This document shows positions 54,751 through 64,000 of a stretch of 64,000 nt of DNA, piece after piece. The position numbers and the translations under genes are program-made. The first letter of the stretch is position 1. Every line of letters starts with the position of its first letter. The DNA is from Coptis chinensis (taxonomy: Eukaryota; Streptophyta; Magnoliopsida; Ranunculales; Ranunculaceae): NCBI GenBank assembly GCA_015680905.1, contig CM027381.1:58346501-58410500 (forward strand), given 5' to 3'. The notes beneath the pieces are model-generated. The model was not told the origin of the DNA. It did not search any database and was given only the letters and a program-made list of their open reading frames with translations.

Positions 54751-56736
54751 TAAAAGTTAGGTTCAGTGAGCAAGGAAATAAAACGATTTCCCTCTTTTGT
54801 TGTTCCTATTGTACTCATTTCTCTCTATGGACTCTGTTCCTCTTGTATCGCAGCAGCTTTCCCTTTTTTTCTACGAGCTATTGCTTCATCTGATGCTTCT
54901 GGTGTTATTTTTGTTGCATCTTTATGGTTTCACCATATTCCTTTGTCCCATTACCTTCTTCTCCACTACTATCCCTCTCACTTCGTTCTTCTTTTGACTC
55001 AGCCTCATATTCAGCTCTGTTGTTTCTTCCTTTTTACATCTGTTATTTTTGCTTGGGATTTGCCATTTTTGTTCCTCTTCCATATTGTGGACTTCCTAGA
55101 CTTCCGGTACACCGACCTTCTTTCCTTCTGTAACTTCACTTTGTTTATCTTTCTCAATCCCGTCTACTCTCTCTTTTTTAATCCAAACCTCAGTTTTCAC
55201 TTGCGTCTTTCCCCTCTTTTGAGCAGCCTTTGCACAATTACTCAAAGTATGGCCAAAAATCTTGCACTGGGTGCAGTAGGGAGGCTTCCAATTATATTCG
55301 AACTCAATTTTTATCACTCTTCTTCTATCTACCACCACCGGTAAGCACTTTGGATAGTCACAATCAGTATTTATTTCTACACAAACTCGTGCATAAGTGG
55401 TTCTTTTCCTGTCTTTAGTCAGCTTGTCCGTAAATAATGGTTTCCCAATTACACTTCCCACTTGACTGAAACCTTCCTCATCCCATAGTTCCATTGGGTA
55501 TTTCTTCATCACTACCCAAATTGGTATTGTCTGCAGCGCTGCATCGTCATCCTCCATATATAATTTCCATGGCCTGATGATCACGAGCTGACTTGCAATG
55601 TGAAAGGACCCAATATCCAACACCTTTCTCCTATCTTCTTCATTTTCGAACTTAAAAGTGTACATTGTTTCCCCATATGGCAACATTGTAAACCCACTCT
55701 TCACCCTCCATGTTCGATTCACGATCTCCTTTACATAGCTAAAGTTCGGTCTTTTCCCCACAAAGCTTCCCACAACTAGCATCTCAAACTTCTTGTGTAA
55801 GTGTGCAAAGTTCTTTAACTCTACATGAAGAATTGGTTTCCCATTAACAATGGTTGGTGGTACGTACTTCAGAGTCTTTTTCCCCACATTCGAACGTCCT
55901 AATACATCAGCCCATGATCCCTTTGTTGCTGTTTTTTCCTTCTCTAAACTCTTTTCATCCTCTTTAGTTATTTCTACTTCAGCATCCTTCACCTGCTTCT
56001 GCTCCTCAGCCTTTAATTTCATATTCAACTCCTCTTGCGTCTGATTCTCTGCTTGCATTTTTGAGTTATTGGTCTGTTCCTGATCCTCAACTCTTCCTCT
56101 GCTCTCAACAGTATGTGAATTTTCATCCTCCTTGATAATTCTAGCCCCATTAGCTTGTGCTCTATCTTGTTTCTCTCTAACACTCTGTGTGTTTGACTCT
56201 GAACCATTGCCTTCCGTGTGTTCATCTTCTTCTACAGAGCATTTCGTGACCTTGATTTCTAGATCCACTTTTTCCAGTTCCTCTATATTTGCTACCTCAG
56301 CACTCGTACCTCTAGAGATTTGTTTGAATATAAACTCTCCATCATCTCCAACTCCAGCCATACGTGCTGATCCTCGATACTCTCCTTTCTTGAGAGTTTT
56401 GGTTTGTACCAACTCTCTTTTTTCTCCTTCCTCTTCAACTTCTTTTACTGCCTCCCATAATCTATGAGCTTCTTTCAGTAGTTCATCTTTTGTTACAGCA
56501 GTAGGCCTCTGTTCATCTTCTCTAGATACCACCGCTCCCTCATCCAGCCTTTTCCTTAGTTTTTCTAACGACCCTTGGCCATATTTCCTCAGTAGCGCAC
56601 TCCTGACTACTTATATTTCTTCATCTTCATCACTCGAGTCCATCTCTCGGTCAGAATCATCACTTTTATCTCCAACCCTAGCTGGTGTGCTAGGGTTTAC
56701 TGCAGCTACAACCCTAAAATCTTTTGTTTTTTGCAT
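54750..56736 (-). pseudogene. LINE H ORF1 (DUF4283 and CCHC zinc knuckle)
   Basis: Start at ATG 56736 (MQKTKDFRVVAAVNPSTPAR), aligned with LINEs B and F. One stop at 56611-56613 is followed in the same frame by a long open stretch to 55096. It shows SLEKLRKRLDEGAVVSREDE, a long charged coiled-coil-like region (EEQKQVKDAEVEITKEDEKS), and DUF4283 (SFVGKRPNFSYVKEIVNRTW, LDIGSFHIASQLVIIRPWK). The zinc knuckle has C-x2-C-x4-H-x4-C spacing (CTQCKIFGHTLSNC). The last 350 bp before ORF2 are in another frame. The stop region is TAATGA at the ORF2 start, so the overlap type is uncertain here. Confidence 0.92.
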
Positions 56737-56821
56737 GTTTTTCATAATTTTTAGTAAAAAGACCTAAATACCCCTACACATAAAAAATCACCCTATTTTT
56801 GCCACAATTAAATCACACTGC

Positions 56822-57125
56822 ATCAATCAGGTTTTTTTTTTCATTATTAAATGCAAGCTCACGCTTAAGTATTCAATCAAGTGTTTTGCATTCTTTCTAA
56901 CGCAAGCTCGCTAGTAGGTATGTTCATTCAATCAGTCAAGTGTTTTGCATTCATTATAATGCAAGCTTACACGTAAGTGTATTCAGTCAAGTGTTTTGCA
57001 TTCATTCAATCAATCAAGTGTTTTGGATTCATTCTAATACAAACTCACATGTAGATGCATTTAATCATGTGTTTCGCACTCTGTTGGTGTAGAAAGTGTG
57101 GTTTTGGGGTTTGGAAGTGGTTCAT
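56822..57125. repeat. Satellite, segment 5
   Basis: Sub-repeat ladder of one monomer ending in GGTTTGGAAGTGGTTCAT, where the solo LTR cuts in. TTCAT at 57121-57125 is the left TSD of that LTR. Confidence 0.94.
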
Positions 57126-58604
57126 TGATAAATGATAAAATTGAATAGTTTACCTACGAAATGAACGATAAAACTCAAAACGTAAGTAAACTAAAACTAT
57201 TTATGTGTCTAATTTATCAAAGTTTCTGTACTCTCAATCCTATGAGATATAGTGGAGTAGGAAGTTCGTTCCACTCCTAGTTCTCTAGCATGAGATGTTT
57301 TCTAATCTAATTAGTCGGTCTTAAGTCTAATGAGAGCTTTACGAAGGGGAATTATACTACGATGCAATATGAAAAGCAATATGTTGAATGTCACTATGAA
57401 ATATATGGAAATACTAATGTTCTTGAATCTAGATAAAGAATTAGAGGGGAATTGAATCCACCTCGAATCCAACTTAATCACATAGAATAGACTGTTGTAA
57501 TCCAATTCTTACGTTCTTACGGTAAGAATTGCTCGTTCTAATCCCAAATTAACATGGCATTTCTACCAATTATAACTAGCATGTGAGGTCGTCCACCCAT
57601 TCTCATGGCGAAACACGACCTTCTAGAATGGAATAGACTCTACAACGCTTCTACACTATACAACTAAGTTTTCATCAAGGCTTCATCAACCCCTCTAATG
57701 GAGGTTTTAGCCTTGATTCATCAAACCATCATTTCCCATTGAAATTGAATACAACATATTACAAAGATTCTAACTTTATGAAATTTAACTAAACAATAAT
57801 CGAAATATAATTAATAACTAAGAATTGAATGATAACAAGAATTGAAATTAGATCTAACAAATTGTAAATGACAAAAATCGAAATTGACAAGCATAACTAT
57901 TTTATTTATCTAATCAATAAAGAACAATGATTTAAAGTTTTAATCTAAAACAGGGAATGAAATTCTAAAACTGAGATCTAAAACTAATTAATGGAGGCTA
58001 CTAATCTAATTTCTAATCTAGGTCTAACTATCTACCATTAACAAAGAGTGAAGCTTTGGTTTTTATACTCTCAGATCCAAAATCGTGCATGGGCTTGGAG
58101 CCATGTTTTGGGCGAGAATCAGGCCCAAAACGTAATTCTTTCAGTCCAAAAAGGCCTCTTCAGCTGCAGTTCGCTTCAACAGACTTTTCGTCCACTTCTG
58201 CTCCTCTGATTGGGTCAAAGCTTGGACCATTGGAAAGCTCTTTCCGACCCGGTCGTTTTGACATAAGGTAGGCCCAATTCGAGATCTGAGTCCAAAATAT
58301 GGTCTTCGAAGTTCTGTTGACTTTGTCTTTTGTTTACTTTTGCGTGGACTTTGACTTTTCAGCTTTGACCGGGCTTTAGAAAGGCTTTGTCTTCTTGAAT
58401 CTTGGCCTTTAATCACGGAACTCCTTAGTAACCGACCTTTTCTCCTTTATCTCACTAAAGTGGCACATTTCTGCACATAATGGACTTTGAAGCCTGAAAT
58501 GCATAAAAACACGTAATCAGTGTCAACTCTTAATTATTACTCACATAATTGGTCTAAAAGTATGACTGTTACAGGGTTAAAACTACAGTTTTGGGCTCTT
58601 ATCA
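57126..58604 (-). mobile_element. Solo LTR of the gypsy family, reverse orientation
   Basis: A 1479-bp LTR, ends TGATAA and TTATCA, flanked by the perfect 5-bp TSD TTCAT (57121-57125 and 58605-58609). It is the reverse complement of the right LTR at 17881-19335. No internal region is present, so it was left by recombination between two LTRs of an inserted element. It lies in the satellite, whose unit continues on both sides. Confidence 0.95.
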
Positions 58605-61312
58605 TTCATTTTAGATCTAACTTATATGATCTAGTTTAGGGTTTAGAGGCTTAGTCCTTGTCTTACAAAGGGTTTAGTCATTGATTCTTGAAGCCTTGAC
58701 GTGTTTCTTGAGTTTTTGAGTTTTTGGACCCTGGAGTTCACAATGAACGTTGACTATGGCTTTGATCATTGACCGTTGACTTTTGACATTTTGACTTTTT
58801 TGCATTTTTTTACAGATGTTCCATGAGGTCCCTTTGTCTCATTGTGACTCTATAACTAGTCTTTTGAGGTATTAGTTCCAGAATAGGGTTGTATCCTGAA
58901 AAGGCGATAAGAACATGAGTTTTCCACAATCAATCAATCAATCAGGTGTTTTGCATTTATTATAATGCAAGCTCAAGAGTAGGTACATTCAATCAAGTGT
59001 TTTGCATTTTTTCTAATGCAAGCTCACTTGTAGGTACGTTCATTCAATCAGTAAAATGTTTTGCATTCATTATAATGCAAGCTCACAAGAAAGTGTATTC
59101 AGTCAAGTGTTTTGGATTCATTCAATCAATCAAGTGTTTTGCATTCATTCTAAGGAAAACTCACACGTAGATGCATTTAATCATGTGTTTCGCACTCTGT
59201 TGGTGCAGAAAGTGGGGTTTTGGGGTTTGGAAGTTGTTCATCTTAGATCTAACTTATATGATCTTGGCTAGGGTTTATGGTTTAGAGGCTTAGTCCTTGT
59301 CTTACAAAGGGTTTAGTCATTGATTCTTGAAGCCTTGGCGTGTTTCCTGAGTTTTTGAGTTTTTGGACCCTGGAGTTCACAATGAACGTTGACTATGGCT
59401 TTGATCATTGACCATTGACTTTTGACAGTTTGACTTTTTTGCACTTTTTTACAGATGTTCCATGAGGTCCCTTTGTCTCATTGTGACTCTATAACTCGTC
59501 TTTTGAGGTATTAGTTCCAGAATAGGGTTGTATCCTGAAAAGGCGATAAGAACATGAGTTTTCCACAATCAATCAATCAATCAGGTGTTTTGCATTCATT
59601 ATAATGCAAGCTCAAGAGTAGGTACATTCAATCAAGTGTTTTGCATTCTTTCTAATGCAAGCTCACTTGTAGGTACGTTCATTTAATCAGTAAAGTGTTT
59701 TGCATTCATTATAATGCAAGCTCACAAAAAAGTATATTCAGTCAAGTGTTTTGGATTCATTCAATCAATCAAGTGTTTTGCATTCATTCTAATGCAAACT
59801 CACATGTAGATGCATTTAATCATGTGTTTCGCACTCGGTTGGTGCAGAAAGTGGGGTTTTGGGGTTTGGAAGTTGTTCATCTTAGATCTAACTTATATGA
59901 TCTTGGCTAGGGTTTATGGTTTAGAGGCTTAGTCCTTGTTTACAAAGGGTTTAGTCATTGATTCTTGAAGCCTTGGAGTGTTTCCTGAGTTTTTGAGTTT
60001 TAGACCCTTCAGTTCACTGTGACCGTTGACTATGGCTTTGATCGTTGACCGTTGACTTTTCACTGCTTTGACTTTATGGCACTTTTTCCCAGTTGTTCCA
60101 GGAGGTCCATTTTAGGCTTCTTTGTCTCATTTTGGCTCTATAAGATGACTTTTGAGGTATTAGTTCCAAAATAGGGTTGTTTCCTGAAAAATCAATAATA
60201 AGAACATGAATTTTCTACAATCAATCAATCAATTAGGTGTTTTGCATTCATTATAATGCAAGCTCACGCATAGGTACATTCAATCAAGTGTTTTGCATTC
60301 TTTCTAACGCAAGCTCGCTTGTAGGTACGTTCATTCAATCCGTCAAGTGTTTTGCATTCATTATAATGCAAGCTCGCACGTAAGTGTATTCAATCAAGTG
60401 TTTTGCATTCATTCAATCAATCAAGAGTTTTACATTCATTCTATTGTAAACTCGCACGTACATGCATTTAATTAAATGTTTTGCATTCTATTGGTGTAGA
60501 TAGTGGGGTTCTGGGGTTTGGAAGTTGTTCATCTTTGATCCAATTTATATGATCTAGGCTAAGGTTTAACGTTTAGTGGCTTAGTCCTTGTCTTACAAAG
60601 GGTTAAGTCATTGATTCTTGAAGCCTTGGAGTGTTTCCTGAGGTTTTGAGTTTTTGGACCCTTGAGTTCACTATGACCGTTGACTATGACTTTGATCATT
60701 GGCCTTTGACTTTTGACTGGTTGAGTTTTTTGCACTTTTATCCAGATGTTCCATGAGGTCCCTTTTTCTCTCTTTGGCTCTAAAACACGTTATTTGAGGT
60801 ATTACTTCCAGAATAGGGCTGTATCCTGAAAAAGCGATATGAACTTGAGTTTTCTACAATCAATCAATCAATCATGTGTTTTGCATCCATTATAACGCAA
60901 CCTCACATGTAGGTGCATTCAATCAAGTGTTTTGCATTCTTTCTAACACAAGCTTGCTTGCAGGTACGTTCATTCAATCAATCAAGTGTTTTGCATTCAT
61001 TATAATGCAAGCTCGCACGTAAGCGTATTCAATCAAGTGTTTTGCATTAATTCAATCAATTAAGTGTTTTGTTTTCATTCTAATGCAAACTCCCACGTAG
61101 AAGCATTTAATCAAGTGTTTTGCATTCTATTGGTGTAGATAGTGGGGTTTTGGAAGTAGTTCATCTTAGATCTAACTTATAAGTTCTAGGCTAAGGTTTA
61201 GAGTTTAGAGGCTTAGTCCTTGTCTTACAAAGGGTTTAGTCATTGATTCTTGTAGCCTTGGAGTGTTTCCTGTGCTTTTGAGTTTTTGGACCCTTGAGTT
61301 CACTATGACCGT
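58605..61312. repeat. Satellite array, segment 6 (about four monomers)
   Basis: Anchors at about 58682, 59322, 59963, 60613 and 61246, giving periods of about 633-651 bp. The monomers from 58682 and 59322 are nearly identical and share private variants (TTTTTTACAGATGTTCCATG, CATTGTGACTCTATAAC), a recent tandem duplication. The monomer at 60613 carries another variant (CTCTCTTTGGCTCTAAAACA) also found at about 63920-63943. The segment ends in ATGACCGT, the left TSD of LINE G. Confidence 0.95.
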
Positions 61313-62464
61313 GGAGATTATTGGTGATGAGGATAACATAGTATGGTCTGCATCTACGAATGGCGAGTATAACATGAAGGATACTTAGGAGAGTCTAAGA
61401 AGAGTAAGGCAAGAAGTTCAATGGCATAAGTTGGTTTGGTATGCAAACAAAATCCCCAGGCATTCCTTCATCAGCTGGATGGCGTTAAGTGCGGGTTTGA
61501 AAATGCTGGAAAAACTGAAACAACAAAAGGTCGTAGACTCAGATACTTGTATATTCTGCTGGAGAGAAATTGAGACGGAGGAGCATCTCTTTCATGGTTG
61601 CTTTATACCACAGGCCTTATGGGAAATATCTCTACAAAAAATGGGTTACAGGAAAAGAATAGAACCTACTTGGCAAATGGAGGTGTCATGGGTTGAAGCG
61701 GTGTCGTAGGGGAAAGAATTGAGAATGATGTGATGAGGCTAATGTGGAATGGGTTCAATTCATTGGATTTGGAAAGCAAGGAATGATAAGATTTTTGAAA
61801 AAACAAAGCGGTGAATGTTCGCCAGATGTCTCGATTGTTGTTTAGTGATGTGAGAGCAAAGTCAAGGCGAAGAGACATAAAAATGGAGTATGGGCCAGAG
61901 ATTGAGATGTTCATTGATAAGTGGAATGTGGAGGTAGCAATAAAGCAAAGGAAGCACCAATTTGTGCGATGGCAGAAATCAGGAGTGGGTAGTCATTTTC
62001 TCAACACAGATGGAACACTCAAAGGTCAGTTAGGGGGTTGGGCAGCAGTGATTAGAGATCATGAAGGGAATGTTTTAGCGGCTAGCCATGGTAGAGCAAG
62101 CAAGCCACCAATCGACCTTATCGAATTGGAAGCAGTAGAGCAGGGAATGAAAATGGCGTTAAGCAAAGGAACAAGACGACTTCAAGTACAGACCGACTCA
62201 ATGACCGTAAAAGCCTTCTTAAATGAAAGGGGCCAACACCTATGGCAGGCCAAAAAGATGATACGGGCTATTATGCGAATGAAGGCCCAATTTGAACAGA
62301 TTACCATTGTTCACGTTTTCAGAGAATCTTATAAGCTAGCTGATGCTATTGCAGCTAAAATTCCATCATGTAATTTTTTAGAGTTAGTACCGACATTGCT
62401 TATAGAAGATGTAAAAAGTATTATATATGATGATGCGAGGGGTAAGCAATACCTGAGAGAGTGA
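61313..62464 (+). pseudogene. LINE G ORF2, C-terminal part (zf-RVT and RNase H-like)
   Basis: Starts mid-frame after truncation with EIIGDEDNIVWSASTNGEYN. zf-RVT follows: HSFISWMALSAGLKMLEKLK, then CIFCWREIETEEHLFHGCF. A stop near 61388 and a TAG at 61707-61709 (CAG in LINE F) interrupt it, followed by a frame change. The RNase H-like domain is open from 61811 to 62464: FLNTDGTLKGQLGGWAAVIR, DLIELEAVEQGMKMALS, VQTDSMTVKAFL and VHVFRESYKLADAIAAKI, ending GKQYLRE then TGA. Expected acidic residues are seen in the LNTDG, ELEA and QTDS segments. Confidence 0.9.
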
Positions 62465-62555
62465 AATGTAACAAGTTTTTTTATTACAACTTTTATTTCA
62501 AATAAAAGGGGTAGGGGACCTCTCTAAAAACCTCGCTTACCAACCAAAAAAAAAA
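61313..62555 (+). mobile_element. LINE G: 5'-truncated LINE, plus strand
   Basis: The only LINE in the window on the plus strand. 1243 bp: zf-RVT, linker, RNase H, then the tail GGGGTAGGGGACCTCT, CCTCGCTTACCAACC and poly-A to about 62555. The 8-bp TSD ATGACCGT is at 61305-61312 and 62556-62563. The first satellite bases after the tail are ATGACCGTTGACTATGG, so the insertion point is the TTGAC block. It is well preserved and probably young. Confidence 0.95.
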
Positions 62556-64000
62556 ATGACCGTTGACTATGGCTTATATCTTTGACCGTTGACTTTTCAT
62601 AGTTTGACTTTATGGCACTCTTTCCCAGTTGTTCTAGGAGGTCCCTTTTAGGGTCCTTTTGTCTCATTTTGGCTCTATAACACGTCTTTTGAGCAATTAG
62701 TCCCAAAATGCGGCTATTTCCTGAAAAGGCTATAATTAGAACATGAGTTTTCTACAATCAATCAATCAATCAGGTGTTTTGCATTCATTAAAATGCAAGC
62801 TCATGAGTAGGTACATTCAATCAAGTGTTTTGCATTCCTTCTAACGCAAGCTCGCTTGTAGGTATGTTCATTCAATCAGTCAACTATTTTGAAATCATTA
62901 TAATGCATGCTCACAAGTAAGTGTATTCAGTCAAGTGTTTTGCATTCATTCAATCAACCAAGTGTTTTGCATTCGTTCTAATGCAAACTCACACGTAGAT
63001 GTATTTAATTATGTCTTTCACATTCTGCTGGTGTAGAAAGTATGGTTTTCGGGTTTGGAAGTTGTTCATCTAAGATCTAACTTATATGATCTAGGATCGG
63101 GTTTAGTGTTTAGAGGCTTAGTCCTTGTCTTACAAAGGGTTTAGTCACTGATTTTTGAAGCCTTGGAGTTTTTCCTGAGGTTTTGAGTTTTTGGGCCCTT
63201 CACTATGACCGTTGACTATGGCTTTGATCGTTGACCGTTGACTTTTCACAGTTTGACTTTGTACCACTCTTTCCCAGTTGTTCCAGGAGGTCTCTTTTAG
63301 GGTTCTTTTGTCTCATATTGGCTCTATAACACGTCTTTTGAGGTATTAGTCCCAAAATAGGGCTGTTTCCTGAAAAGGCTATAATAAGAACATGAGTTTT
63401 CTACAATCAATCAATCAACCAGGTGTTTTGCATTCATTATAATGCAAGCTCACGCGTAGGTACATTTAATCAAGTATTTTGCATTCTTTCTAACGCAAGC
63501 TCGCTTGTAGGTACTTTCATTCAATCAGTCAAGTGTTTTGCAATCATTATAATGCATGCTCGCACGTAAGTGTATTCAATCAAGTGTTTTGCATTCATTC
63601 TATTGTAAACTCGCACGAAGATGCATTTAATTAAGTGGTTTGCATTCTATTGGTGTAGATAGTGGGGTTCTGTGGTTTGGAAGTTGTTCATCTGAGATCT
63701 AACTTATATGATCTAGGCTAAGGTTTAACGTTTAGTGGATTAGTCCTTGTCTTACAAAGGGTTTACTCATTGATTCTTGAAGCCTTGGAGTGTTTCCTGA
63801 GGTTTTGAGTTTTTGGACCCTTGAGTTCACTATGACCGTTGACTATGGCTTTGATCATTGGCCATTGACTGTTGACAGGTTGAGTTTTTTTGTTTTTTTA
63901 AGATGTTCCATGAGGTCCCTTTTTCTCTCTTTGGCTCTAAAACACGTTATTTGAGGTATTACCTCCAGAATAGGGCTGTATCCTAAAAAACCGATATGAA
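62556..64000. repeat. Satellite array, segment 7
   Basis: Resumes exactly at the LINE G TSD. Anchors at about 63150 and 63772. It runs off the right edge of the window, so the array continues. No gene. Confidence 0.95.

Larger units (their letters stand above)
50517..56821 (-). mobile_element. LINE H: full-length LINE, best preserved of the lineage
   Basis: Minus-strand element of about 6.3 kb with poly-T at 50517-50530, the inverse of GGGGTAGGGGACCTCT, ORF2 (54750-50602) and ORF1 (56736 to about 54750). The leader has TACCCCTAC. The imperfect TSD is satellite sequence ATCAATTAGGTGTTTTGCAT at 50497-50516 against a T-rich version at about 56822-56843. The ORF2 frame is open over most of its length with only a few stops, so this is probably one of the youngest LINE copies here. 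Confidence 0.93.

Overview
This is plant nuclear heterochromatin. It is a long tandem satellite array that transposable elements have invaded repeatedly, and it contains no intact host gene. Plant origin rests on four things: plant-type LINEs (DUF4283 ORF1; ORF2 with endonuclease, reverse transcriptase, zf-RVT and a C-terminal RNase H-like domain), an Athila/Tat-flavoured Ty3/gypsy fossil, a CACTA transposon, and captured pieces of plant genes (GET3B, DPE2, an MO25-like gene). A eudicot is likely, but the sequence alone does not fix the species.

Backbone. A satellite with a monomer of about 625-660 bp occupies 1-2700, 31147-31426, 41770-47071, 49059-50516, 56822-57125, 58605-61312 and 62556-64000, about 14 kb or some 22 monomers. 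Each monomer has a TTGAC-rich block, a telomere-like (TTTAGGG) block and a ladder of about five 55-60 bp sub-repeats around TCAAGTGTTTTGCATTC.

Left nest, 2701-31146. A 5'-truncated LINE (A, minus strand) sits in the satellite and was itself hit three times: by full-length LINE B (4261-10895, holding a 421-bp hAT-type MITE), by an LTR fossil (11862-19335), and by LINE C (20171-30985), which in turn carries LINE D (21224-27959) of another family. Target-site duplications (TSDs) support every insertion except that of LINE A.

Middle, 31427-41769. A 10.3-kb CACTA-type element with 35-bp imperfect terminal inverted repeats carries exons and introns of at least three unrelated host genes: two GET3B exons, DPE2 exon 1 on the opposite strand, and an MO25-like exon. 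No transposase was seen, so it looks like a non-autonomous, gene-capturing Pack-CACTA. LINE E (32657-38529) later inserted into it.

Right part. The satellite holds LINE F (47072-49058, internally deleted), LINE H (50517-56821, the best preserved), a solo LTR of the same family as the left LTR fossil (57126-58604), and LINE G (61313-62555, plus strand). LINEs A, B, C, E, F, G and H belong to one lineage; where the 3' end is preserved, they share a tail carrying GGGTAGGGGACCTC (one G shorter in C). Nothing here looks like a working host pathway. The interest lies in the order of insertions, the gene capture, the cis-motif content of the satellite and MITE, and unusual LINE features (hairpin repeats in a 5' leader, ATGA overlap of ORF1 and ORF2).
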